A DNA stretch of 18,112 nt from Anaerobacillus sp. (lineage in GTDB: Bacteria > Bacillota > Bacilli > Bacillales_H > Anaerobacillaceae): positions 1 through 18,112 of the forward strand of contig SKOL01000394.1 of assembly GCA_007120055.1 (NCBI GenBank). The letters run 5' to 3'. The notes below the pieces were generated by a model. It made no database searches, was not told the DNA's origin, and was given only the letters and a program-made list of their open reading frames with translations. Both the position numbers and the translations under genes were made by a program. Shown piece after piece: positions 1 through 7,449 of this stretch (position 1 is its first letter; each line of letters starts with the position of its first letter).

Positions 1-190
1 GATACCCAATTTTTTAATAATCTTGTAAAAGAATTACCGTACATATTCTGCTTGAAACGAGTTATCACCTGCATGAACTGATAGGAGTGTATTTGCATAT
101 CCGACTAAACGGTTAACTAGTAAATAACACTTATAAGAATGAGAACAAGTTAAATATGACCACTTAATTTAAAGCGAAGATTCTGACAAA
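1..190. other. Region without a recognised gene
   Basis: Short open frames occur on both strands. On the plus strand a frame is open from base 1 to a TGA at 79-81. On the minus strand a frame of about 44 codons lacks a usable ATG/GTG/TTG start with a ribosome binding site. None resembles a family I can name. One of them may be the decayed end of a neighbouring gene outside the window. Confidence 0.3.
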
Positions 191-228
191 AGGGTAAAGG
201 CAGTCGCTAAATCTTACTCCTTTACCCT
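191..228 (-). terminator. Hairpin at the end of the sulfonate operon
   Basis: AGGGTAAAGG (191-200) and CCTTTACCCT (219-228) form perfect 10-bp arms around an 18-nt loop, starting about 10 nt after the stop codon of the last operon gene. On the minus strand only a short T run (TTT) follows, so termination efficiency is uncertain. On the plus strand a T-rich stretch follows, so it could also stop transcripts from the other side. The placement directly after the last gene is the best support. Confidence 0.55.
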
Positions 229-238
229 AATTTTAATA

Positions 239-1117
239 TTATTTTTCTGTTACTTTTTCTTTTTCAAATATTTTGTACACAGCCGCACAATCTTCATCCC
301 CAAATCCTAGTTTTTGGGCTTCTTCAAAATGCTTTACAGCCAATGAAACGTGAGGCGCACTTTGCTTGAAGTATTCAGCCATTCCAACACCTAAACGGAC
401 ATCTTTTAGGGCTAAATTAACAGAAAATCTAGTATCATAATCATTATTTAATATCCAAGGTGCCCGTAAGTGAAGTTGATACGAGTCTGCTCCTGTATCG
501 TGTAGTAATTGCTTTAGTAAAACAGGTTCTATACCTGCCTCAATTCCTAACTTCAACCCTTCACTCATTACTACTAAGTTTGTCATTCCAATCATGTTAC
601 TTATTAATTTAAAGGCTGTAGATTGTTCAACATCTCCCAAATAAAAAACCGGATCACCAATCTTGTTTAACATTGACTCAAAAGATTCATAAACCTCTTT
701 ATCTCCACCAGCAAAAATGGGTTCTGTTCCTTCTTCAGCTTGAGCAGGTCCCTTTCCTAAAGGACAAGCTAAGAAATTAATTTTATTCTCTTTTGCAATA
801 TTAGCAATTAATCTAGCAGTCTGTGGATCGATAGTACTGACATCAATTAATGTCGAACCCTTTTTCATCATTGTAAACAATGCTGTTTCTTTAATCATTA
901 AATCAATTAAATGTTTTGGAAGCGGTAAACTAGTAAACAAGACATCAACATTAGAAGCAAGTTCAACTGGTGATTCAGAACAATTTCCACCCACAGCCAA
1001 TGTCTGTTTAATTGCTTCTTCATTAATATCAAAAACGGTAACCTCATAACCTGAACGAATTAAATTTCTAGCTAATCCTCCACCCATTTTTCCTAATCCA
1101 ATAAAACCTACTTTCAT
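239..1117 (-). CDS. Beta-hydroxyacid dehydrogenase (HIBADH/YihU family), candidate DHPS dehydrogenase or sulfolactaldehyde reductase
   Basis: NAD(P)-dependent cytoplasmic enzyme of the 3-hydroxyisobutyrate dehydrogenase family, 292 residues. I chose the ATG at 1117 because AAGGGAG lies 9 nt upstream; longer in-frame starts run into the preceding gene and lack a site. The N-terminus has the Rossmann motif G7-x-G9-x-x-G12, with Asp30 at the end of the second strand favouring NAD. The catalytic Lys is K170, with N174 four residues on. The substrate loop that usually reads P-V-S-G-G reads P-L-G-K-G (119-123), so G121-K122 replace Ser-Gly. In E. coli YihU, as I recall it, the same place reads G-R, and a basic residue there contacts the sulfonate. 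This suggests a sulfonated substrate (inference). It is last in the operon, 25 nt after the aldehyde dehydrogenase. Alternatives are tartronate semialdehyde or hydroxyisobutyrate dehydrogenase. Confidence 0.8.
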   Translation of the reverse strand: MKVGFIGLGKMGGGLARNLIRSGYEVTVFDINEEAIKQTLAVGGNCSESPVELASNVDVLFTSLPLPKHLIDLMIKETALFTMMKKGSTLIDVSTIDPQTARLIANIAKENKINFLACPLGKGPAQAEEGTEPIFAGGDKEVYESFESMLNKIGDPVFYLGDVEQSTAFKLISNMIGMTNLVVMSEGLKLGIEAGIEPVLLKQLLHDTGADSYQLHLRAPWILNNDYDTRFSVNLALKDVRLGVGMAEYFKQSAPHVSLAVKHFEEAQKLGFGDEDCAAVYKIFEKEKVTEK

Positions 1118-1142
1118 CCTACTCATCTCCCTTATACGTCTT

Positions 1143-2579
1143 TTATTCAACATCAATAGATAGAAACTTAGTTTCAAAAAATTCTTCTACCCCTTGGTGT
1201 CCACCTTCTCTTCCTACTCCACTCTCTTTCATTCCACCGAATGGTGCCTGAACTGTAGTCGGTACAGCATCATTAATACCTATAATACCGTAATCTAACT
1301 TTTCCGAAACACGAATTGTACGTCCTAAGTTTTTCGTATAAAAATAAGCTGCTAATCCATAGTTTGTATTGTTTGCGGCTTTACAAACTTCATCTTCATT
1401 ATCGAACACATAAATAGGAGCTACAGGGCCAAATGTTTCATCGTAAGTGATCATCATATCCTCAGTTACATCTGAAAGGAGTGTTGGTTCATAAAAATGA
1501 CCAGCTAGGTTAACTTCAACTCTTTTGCCTCCTATTAATACTTTGGCTCCCTTTTTAACTGCATCTTCTACATGCTGTTCTACTTTTTCTAATGCGCTTT
1601 GATCAACTAAAGGTCCTACATCTGTGGTTTCATCAAACCCATTACCTACCTTTAGGCTTTCGATTTTTTGTTTTAAAATTGTTTCAAACTTTTCTTTTAC
1701 TGAGCGGTGAACATAGAGTCGATTTAAACAAATACAAGTTTGCCCTGCGTTTCTATATTTACTAACTAAAGCACCTTCCGCTGCCTTATTAAGATCAGCA
1801 TCTTCAAAAACAATAAATGGTGCATGCCCGCCGAGTTCCATAGAAACTCTCTTCACTTGATCAGCTGCGCCCCTTAGTAACTCTTTACCAATTTCAGTTG
1901 AACCTGTAAATGTAATTTTTTTAATTTTTTGATTCTGTAAACATTCATTACCTATACTACTTGATCTTCCCATAACTAAATTTACGACCCCTTTAGGTAT
2001 ACCAACTTGCTCTATTAATTCAAACAATCGAACTGCACTTCCAGGGGTTTTACTCGCTGGTTTTAAAATTACAGTACATCCTGCAGCTAAAGCCGGACCA
2101 ATTTTTCTAGTTAACATTGATACCGGAAAGTTCCAAGGAATAATAGCTGCAACTGGCCCAATAGGTTGCTTAATTACATGAATTCGCTTTCCGCTACTTG
2201 ACGCTGGAACAATTTCTCCGTATACTCGCTTAGCTTCTTCTGCATTCCACAATAAGTATTCCGCAGCTAACTGTACTTCTCCTCTTGATTCTCTTAGTGG
2301 CTTTCCCATTTCTAATGTAATTAGTTCTGCAATGCTTTCCTTTTCTTTAAGCATTAAATCATATAAATTATATAAATATTGTGAACGATCTTTAGCTGTT
2401 AATTTTGACCATGATTCAAATGCATCTGATGCACTTTGAATAGCATAAGCGGCATCCTCCTTATCCCCATAAGCAGCCTTTGCAACAACTTCGCCATTGG
2501 CAGGGTTTACAACATCATACGTCTTTTGTGAAATTGCATTGACCCACTCTCCATTAATAAACATTTGTCTGTGCTCCAT
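1143..2579 (-). CDS. NAD(P)-dependent aldehyde dehydrogenase, GabD (succinate-semialdehyde dehydrogenase)-like; candidate sulfolactaldehyde dehydrogenase
   Basis: Cytoplasmic aldehyde dehydrogenase of 478 residues, the usual length. Key residues are N150 in the I-P-W-N-F-P motif, the cofactor-binding K173, the general base E248 in M-E-L-G-G-H-A-P, and the catalytic Cys282 in G-Q-T-C. R158 in the T-R-K-I-G-P-A-L-A-A-G-C segment corresponds to the arginine that succinate-semialdehyde dehydrogenases use to hold the distal carboxylate; here it could hold a sulfonate (inference). Known sulfolactaldehyde dehydrogenases (SlaB, and GabD-type enzymes of sulfoglycolysis) belong to this branch. AAGGGAGAG precedes the ATG at a good distance. 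The gene lies between the TRAP large subunit and the YihU-like dehydrogenase, so a DHPS to sulfolactaldehyde to sulfolactate route is a natural reading. A plain succinate-semialdehyde dehydrogenase cannot be excluded. Confidence 0.85.
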   Translation of the reverse strand: MEHRQMFINGEWVNAISQKTYDVVNPANGEVVAKAAYGDKEDAAYAIQSASDAFESWSKLTAKDRSQYLYNLYDLMLKEKESIAELITLEMGKPLRESRGEVQLAAEYLLWNAEEAKRVYGEIVPASSSGKRIHVIKQPIGPVAAIIPWNFPVSMLTRKIGPALAAGCTVILKPASKTPGSAVRLFELIEQVGIPKGVVNLVMGRSSSIGNECLQNQKIKKITFTGSTEIGKELLRGAADQVKRVSMELGGHAPFIVFEDADLNKAAEGALVSKYRNAGQTCICLNRLYVHRSVKEKFETILKQKIESLKVGNGFDETTDVGPLVDQSALEKVEQHVEDAVKKGAKVLIGGKRVEVNLAGHFYEPTLLSDVTEDMMITYDETFGPVAPIYVFDNEDEVCKAANNTNYGLAAYFYTKNLGRTIRVSEKLDYGIIGINDAVPTTVQAPFGGMKESGVGREGGHQGVEEFFETKFLSIDVE

Positions 2580-2637
2580 AATTTTATCTCTCCCTTTAAT
2601 GATTTATGAAATCTTTTTGAAAAACAAAACAGTGTTA

Positions 2638-3924
2638 TCAATATCCATATAATAACCTTGGTAAGAATAAAACAATATCCTCGAAACGAGCAATAATTAA
2701 TGTCATAATAACTAGGACAATAACATAAGGAATAACTGATTTTGCAATCCTTTCAAATGAAAGGTCAGTAAGACTCTTTGCAACAAATAAATTAATTCCT
2801 AAAGGAGGTGTTAATAAAGCAACTTCATTTGTCATTACAATAATAATACCAAAGTGAATTGGATCAATTCCAAGTTCTACAATTAACGGTAATAATACCG
2901 GGACAAGAATTACGATGGTTGCTAACGTCTCCATAAACATACCGAGTACAAACAAAACTAAAATAATCAATAGTAATACTAAAAAAGGTTCGCTTGTAAT
3001 TGATAAAACTGTATCAGCTAACCGCTGTGGGACATGATACATAGTTAAAAATCGACCAAATAAGAATGAGACTCCAACAACAATAATAACCATACCAGTT
3101 GAAATATTTGCTAGATGAAGGCTTTCCCATATCCTCTTAAGAGTTAATTGTCGGTTAATAACAACCCCAATTACAAAAGCATAGACAACTGCAACAACAG
3201 AAGCTTCAACAGGTGTAAAAATCCCTGCATATATCCCACCGAGAATTATTATTGGGGTGAGCAATGACCAGATGTTTTTATAACAAACTTTAAGGATTTC
3301 TTTTCCTGTATAAACTTTATCTGAACCTTTAAACCCATGTCTTCTAGCAATTAAGTAAGCAGTAAGCATTAACGCGGTAGCCACAAACGCTCCTGGAATA
3401 AAACCTGCTGCGAAAAGACCTGAAATTGATACGTTAGCAATAACTCCATAAATAATCATCGGGTTACTAGGCGGTATTAAGATACCAAGTGCTCCACCTG
3501 TACAACAAACCCCAGCAGCATAGTCCTTACTATATCCATGTTTAATCATAGAAGGTATCATTATAGCTCCCATTGCGGCGACAGTTGCTGGTGCAGAACC
3601 AATCATTGCTGCAAAAAAAACACAGCCTAATATTGTAACAATTCCCAACCCCCCACGTTTTCTTCCAACAAGCATGGAAAACACTTGGACAATTTGTTTA
3701 GACATACCTGCTTTTTCCATTAAAGCACCAGCTAAAATAAAACATGGAATTGCTATTAGTGGAAACATTTCAGAAACTTTATAAAGGTCAAGTGGTATAA
3801 TACTTAATGGTATCGATGTCTGTGTAATAACAATTAAAGTTGCCATACCTAAACTTACGAAGATAGGAACACCGAGCAATATTAACCCAAATAACGCTAT
3901 CCAAACTAACAGGTCGAGACTCAT
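2638..3924 (-). CDS. dctM: TRAP transporter large permease subunit (DctM family)
   Basis: Integral membrane protein of 428 residues, the normal DctM length, hydrophobic throughout with roughly a dozen transmembrane segments. Recognisable family segments include the N-terminal G-V-P-I-F-V-S-L-G stretch, a P-S-N-P-M-I-I-Y-G helix break near residue 150, and a C-terminal T-P-P-L-G-I-N-L-F motif. It forms the Na+-coupled translocation channel with the small subunit and takes substrate from the extracytoplasmic binding lipoprotein. The start is preceded by AAGGGGGA, and its ATG overlaps the stop of the small-subunit gene as ATGA, implying translational coupling. In the sulfolactate degrader Chromohalobacter the corresponding TRAP system is called SlcHFG. 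The substrate here is inferred from the neighbouring enzymes. Confidence 0.92.
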   Translation of the reverse strand: MSLDLLVWIALFGLILLGVPIFVSLGMATLIVITQTSIPLSIIPLDLYKVSEMFPLIAIPCFILAGALMEKAGMSKQIVQVFSMLVGRKRGGLGIVTILGCVFFAAMIGSAPATVAAMGAIMIPSMIKHGYSKDYAAGVCCTGGALGILIPPSNPMIIYGVIANVSISGLFAAGFIPGAFVATALMLTAYLIARRHGFKGSDKVYTGKEILKVCYKNIWSLLTPIIILGGIYAGIFTPVEASVVAVVYAFVIGVVINRQLTLKRIWESLHLANISTGMVIIVVGVSFLFGRFLTMYHVPQRLADTVLSITSEPFLVLLLIILVLFVLGMFMETLATIVILVPVLLPLIVELGIDPIHFGIIIVMTNEVALLTPPLGINLFVAKSLTDLSFERIAKSVIPYVIVLVIMTLIIARFEDIVLFLPRLLYGY

Positions 3925-4427
3925 TGAAATCCCCCTTGCTCGCTTGACTCATTTTTAAAAGCTTTGAATTGCACATAATGGTTCTGTAATATCCTAATAG
4001 AGGCTAATAAAAAACTAATAGGAATTACTAGAAAAATATACTTAAGATCCCAATCTAGTACCGCTGAAAACAATCCATATTGACCCATATTTACAAACAA
4101 TTTAAACCCTTCTATAACAACAATAAAATTAAAGGTTAACCATATTAAATCTGCAAACAAAATAATGCCTATTGTCACTTTTTTTGGTAGTTTTTTAAAA
4201 TGATCAATAATACGGATATGTTGACCTTCTTTAGCTCCTAAACTTACCCCCATAAATACCATCCATAAAAAGACATACCGTGACAGTTCTTCAGTCCATG
4301 GAATAGAAACACTAAAAACATATCTAGAAACAACCTGAGTAAAAAGAAGCACAACTAATGTTAACAAGAACAAAGAGCATAAAACTTGTTCAAAATTATT
4401 AATCAACCATAATAATTTTTTTTTCAA
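3921..4427 (-). CDS. dctQ: TRAP transporter small permease subunit (DctQ family)
   Basis: Small four-helix membrane partner of DctM. The motif S-R-Y-V-F followed by P-W-T-E-E-L-S-R-Y-V-F-L-W is the diagnostic DctQ signature. The start is uncertain because there is no ATG. A TTG at 4466 opens the longest frame (181 residues). A TTG at 4427 lies 9 nt after GGGGGT and gives a Lys-rich N-terminus directly before the first helix, as in typical DctQ proteins (168 residues). A GTG at 4436 is too close to the same site. I prefer 4427. The C-terminus ends in the ATGA overlap with the large-subunit gene. The 119-nt or longer gap upstream to the binding-protein gene holds two hairpins. Confidence 0.85.
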   Translation of the reverse strand: MKKKLLWLINNFEQVLCSLFLLTLVVLLFTQVVSRYVFSVSIPWTEELSRYVFLWMVFMGVSLGAKEGQHIRIIDHFKKLPKKVTIGIILFADLIWLTFNFIVVIEGFKLFVNMGQYGLFSAVLDWDLKYIFLVIPISFLLASIRILQNHYVQFKAFKNESSEQGGFQ

Positions 4428-4477
4428 TTCAAGCACACCCCCAGTGTGATCTCTGAAAATACCCAAACATGGAATGA

Positions 4478-4540
4478 ATTTCCGACTATTATCCTAAGGT
4501 GAAATGTTATATTTTTCCACCTCAAGATAAAGTCGGAAAT
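4478..4540 (-). other. Intercistronic hairpin upstream of dctQ
   Basis: ATTTCCGACT (4478-4487) pairs perfectly with AGTCGGAAAT (4531-4540). Inside, AGGTG (4497-4501) pairs with CACCT (4518-4522), making a long interrupted stem. No T run follows on the minus strand, so it looks more like an mRNA-stabilising or processing structure than a terminator. Confidence 0.5.
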
Positions 4541-4547
4541 ATTTAAG

Positions 4548-4572
4548 ATAAAGGTACAGTATTTACCTTTAT
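4548..4572 (-). terminator. Weak terminator-like hairpin after the TRAP binding-protein gene
   Basis: ATAAAGGTA (4548-4556) and TACCTTTAT (4564-4572) form perfect 9-bp arms around a 7-nt loop, 13 nt after the dctP stop codon. It is AT-rich and followed on the minus strand by CTTAAATATTT. A partial terminator would leave more message for the binding protein than for the permease subunits, a common need in TRAP operons (inference). Confidence 0.4.
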
Positions 4573-4585
4573 TTTATGAAAACCA

Positions 4586-5632
4586 TTACGGTAACTCACG
4601 TCCTAATACATCCATTACTTCTATTAGTAGATCTGTACCGCCGATTCTGTCGTAAAATTGTGGCCACAGTGCCATTGCGGCTTCTACCCAATCTTCTTCA
4701 TCAGCAGGTGCTCCATTATATTGCATTCCTGCGTCAATAAGTCGCTCTAATGTTTCCTGTTCTTTCTCAATGATAAATTCACGCACAGCTAATGAGGCTT
4801 CTTGACCCGCTCTAATAATTGCTTCCTTAATTTCTTCAGGCAAGTTTTGCAACCATTGTTCATTTACAACAACAGGTCCGATCCACATTTTATAATGAAT
4901 ATCTGTAACGTATTCTTGAACTTCTTGGAATTTACTACTGTAAATAACTGAATATGGGTTTTCTTGCCCATCAACAACACCTTGTTGTAGTGCACTGAAA
5001 GTTTCATCCCACGAGATTGGTGTAGGTTGTGCCCCCCATGCATTAAACGATTCAAGCATCATTGGATTTTGTGGAACCCGAATCTTTAAGCCTTTTAAAT
5101 CATTCATATTGTTAATTGGTCTTTCTGAATTAGTAATAACTCTAAACCCTTGGTCAAACCATATAATCGCTCTATTCCCCGACTCTTCTATCATTTGATC
5201 ATTAATTTTGTCCCAAAGTTGATCCACCACTTTATAAAAGTCATTACGGCTCTGAAAAATGTATGGTAAATCAAACATACCGAGACTTGGTGCAAAAGCA
5301 GTTGCGTTATTAACAGCTAGAGAGGTAGCTTCAACAATGCCATTTTGTACATCTTGAAATCCTCTTTGTTCACTACCTAACTGACCAGCTGGAAAAATTT
5401 CAACGTTAACTGCTCCATCTGTATATTCTTCAACAAGTTCTTTGAATTTTACCGCGGTCCATTGGTGGGGATCGTCTAAAGTTGCCCCAACACCATGTGT
5501 ATATTTAATCGTAATCGTTTCTTTCAATCCATTTTCACCACCAGTAGCTTCCCCAGAGCATCCAACTACAAGTAGAATACTAATTAAACCTATAAACAAA
5601 ACAAAGATTTTATAACTTTTCAACTCTATCAT
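4586..5632 (-). CDS. dctP: TRAP transporter substrate-binding lipoprotein (DctP family)
   Basis: Extracytoplasmic solute receptor of 348 residues. The N-terminus has a hydrophobic signal (residues 9-24) ending in lipobox L-V-V-G-C with Cys25, so the mature protein should be lipid-anchored to the outer face of the membrane, as in Gram-positives. The mature part carries the G-L-K-I-R-V-P-Q-N-P motif; R185 is the family's conserved arginine that salt-bridges an acidic group of the ligand. Downstream N225 lies in the G-Q-E-N-P segment. This fits an anionic ligand such as a sulfonated hydroxyacid, although most DctP ligands are carboxylates. GGGGGGG lies 8 nt before the ATG. It sits 24 nt after the comC-like gene and precedes the two membrane subunits after two hairpins. 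Confidence 0.93.
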   Translation of the reverse strand: MIELKSYKIFVLFIGLISILLVVGCSGEATGGENGLKETITIKYTHGVGATLDDPHQWTAVKFKELVEEYTDGAVNVEIFPAGQLGSEQRGFQDVQNGIVEATSLAVNNATAFAPSLGMFDLPYIFQSRNDFYKVVDQLWDKINDQMIEESGNRAIIWFDQGFRVITNSERPINNMNDLKGLKIRVPQNPMMLESFNAWGAQPTPISWDETFSALQQGVVDGQENPYSVIYSSKFQEVQEYVTDIHYKMWIGPVVVNEQWLQNLPEEIKEAIIRAGQEASLAVREFIIEKEQETLERLIDAGMQYNGAPADEEDWVEAAMALWPQFYDRIGGTDLLIEVMDVLGRELP

Positions 5633-5656
5633 TGATAAATCCCCCCCTTTAAATTG

Positions 5657-6718
5657 TTAACTTATTGAAACTTTAAAACTTGGAAAAGATACATTAACTA
5701 AATTGCTTATTTCCCTTAACTCCTGCTCAACTTCTTCTGAGATCATAATTCCTTCTTTTAATCTTTTCTGATATTCTCGCTCTCTCCTTTCTCCTGGATA
5801 AAGAATTTCTTCAACTCCATCTTTTTTCGGTGTTGCTTTAATTTCTTCAATAAAACCTTTCATCATGTAGTTAAACGTATCAAGTGGCATAAATTTCTCT
5901 ATATCTAGGAGAATAAAAAAGTGACCTACATTTGCGTGTTCATTTTTCTCACTATAAATATTGTGAACATTTGGTCCATAAGCAGCACCTGATAAGATAC
6001 CGGTCAATACTTCGACCGCAAGAGCTAGCGCATAGCCTTTTGCTCCACCAACTGGTAAGACTGCTCCTTTCAAAGCTTCATGAGGGTTGTCAGTTTCTTT
6101 ACCTTTTTCATTGATGGCCCAACCCTTTGGTATTGATTGATTTTCTTTTGCTGCAAGAATAATTTTCCCTCGTGCAACAACACTTGTTGACATATCAATA
6201 ATTACGGGGGCACTCGTTCCATTAGGAAAACCAAACGCAATGGGATTAGTACCAAAAAACGCTTTCGTTCCCCCCCATGGTGGAATTCCTGGTGGGGAGT
6301 TTGTAAATGCCATAGCTACAAGCCCTTCTTTCGCTGCCATTTGACAGAAATACGACGCCGTTCCAAAATGATTACTATTACGAACCGCAATGGAAGCGTT
6401 TCCACTTCTCTTCGCTAAAGAAATACCTGCTTGAATTGCTCTTGCTGATACAATTTGCCCTAGGCCATTATCACCATCAACAAGTAAAACAGCTTCTCCT
6501 TTTTTTTCAATCTTAATGTTCGGTTCAGGGTTAATTCTTCTGTCTCTCATTCTTTTAGCATAAATCCCCAATCGACTAATACCGTGGCTATCTACACCTT
6601 CAAGATTTGCTCTGATTAATGCATCCGCCGCATTAAAAGCGTCTTCATTTTCAGAACCAATACTAGTTAAAACATTTTTACAAAACTCCCTTAAATCATC
6701 GGAATTATAGAGGGGCAT
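5657..6718 (-). CDS. comC: Ldh2/ComC-family malate/L-lactate-type dehydrogenase, candidate (R)-sulfolactate dehydrogenase
   Basis: NAD(P)-dependent 2-hydroxyacid oxidoreductase of the unusual non-Rossmann Ldh2 fold, 353 residues. The ATG at 6718 is chosen because GGAGGT lies 7 nt upstream; a longer frame to 6766 has no such site and lies wholly inside the regulator gene. Family marks are D-S-H-G-I-S-R (43-49, with H45 and R49), S-N-H-F-G-T (115-120, with H117), G-T-N-P-I-A-F-G (156-163) and D-M-S-T-S-V-V-A-R-G-K (175-185). ComC of methanogens interconverts sulfopyruvate and (R)-sulfolactate, and in Chromohalobacter a ComC works with SlcC as a two-enzyme racemase. A D-2-hydroxyacid dehydrogenase lies two genes upstream, which supports that role. 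The start overlaps the end of the GntR gene by 14 nt. Other hydroxyacids (malate, ureidoglycolate, lactate) are possible substrates if context is ignored. Confidence 0.8.
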   Translation of the reverse strand: MPLYNSDDLREFCKNVLTSIGSENEDAFNAADALIRANLEGVDSHGISRLGIYAKRMRDRRINPEPNIKIEKKGEAVLLVDGDNGLGQIVSARAIQAGISLAKRSGNASIAVRNSNHFGTASYFCQMAAKEGLVAMAFTNSPPGIPPWGGTKAFFGTNPIAFGFPNGTSAPVIIDMSTSVVARGKIILAAKENQSIPKGWAINEKGKETDNPHEALKGAVLPVGGAKGYALALAVEVLTGILSGAAYGPNVHNIYSEKNEHANVGHFFILLDIEKFMPLDTFNYMMKGFIEEIKATPKKDGVEEILYPGERREREYQKRLKEGIMISEEVEQELREISNLVNVSFPSFKVSIS

Positions 6719-7433
6719 TATCTTTACCTCCGTCTTCTTTATTAGACAATATTGACTTTTCGACACTTTCTAAATGCTCAAACATGTATTTCTCTGCTAA
6801 TACACCATCGTGACTTAACATCGCTTCAAGTATTTTAATGTGCTGCTTTAATGAGATTTCCGCTCGACCTGGAATATGAAGCGTTTCAAACCTTGCTTCA
6901 TCTAACAAATCTATTAAGTTCATCATTATTCTTAATAGAATTGAATTTCCTGAAATTCTAGTGATTGTTAAATGAAGTTTTTGATCTAGATTAGATAACT
7001 CTTCATTGGATGGTTCCTCTTTTAGGGCTTGCTTTGTTACATCAAGGATATATCTTAGTTTCACTTCGTTTTTTTCATGTAGATTTTGCATAGCGAGACT
7101 TACTGCAGTGGTTTCTAAGACTTTTCGAATAGTAAATAGCTCAACGACTTGGTTTTTTTTAAGAAGGATATTTTTTGTAATATTCAGAACACTTTCCTCG
7201 TAATTCTCCACATAAACACCGTTCCCATGCTTAATTTTCAAATAACCCATCGCAGCTAAAATTTTATAAGCCTCACGAATTGTATTTCTACTTACATTCA
7301 ATGTTTTAGCCATTTCCCGCTCACTAGGAATTCTGTCTCCAGCTTGAAACTTCCCCTCTTCAATAAGGCCTTTTATATAATCAGCCACAGTGTCTGAGAT
7401 GCTTTTTCGATCGACCTTAAACGTATTAAACAT
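6705..7433 (-). CDS. GntR-family transcriptional regulator, FadR/FCD subfamily, likely operon regulator
   Basis: DNA-binding regulator of 242 residues. Residues 10-75 form the winged helix-turn-helix, with the GntR hallmark I-P-S-E-R-E-M-A and the recognition helix S-R-N-T-I-R-E-A. Residues from about 90 to 225 form an all-helical FCD ligand domain. Its likely metal-binding residues are the Asp/His of D-Q-K-L-H-L and His in the Q-H-I-K-I-L and F-E-H-L segments. FCD domains sense small organic acids through the metal, which fits sulfolactate or a related intermediate (inference). It is embedded in the operon, 16 nt after slcC and overlapping comC by 14 nt, so it would autoregulate. The inverted repeat downstream of the suyA promoter (10032-10052) is the best operator candidate. 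Confidence 0.92.
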   Translation of the reverse strand: MFNTFKVDRKSISDTVADYIKGLIEEGKFQAGDRIPSEREMAKTLNVSRNTIREAYKILAAMGYLKIKHGNGVYVENYEESVLNITKNILLKKNQVVELFTIRKVLETTAVSLAMQNLHEKNEVKLRYILDVTKQALKEEPSNEELSNLDQKLHLTITRISGNSILLRIMMNLIDLLDEARFETLHIPGRAEISLKQHIKILEAMLSHDGVLAEKYMFEHLESVEKSILSNKEDGGKDNAPL

Positions 7434-7449
7434 CTAATTCACCACTCAT

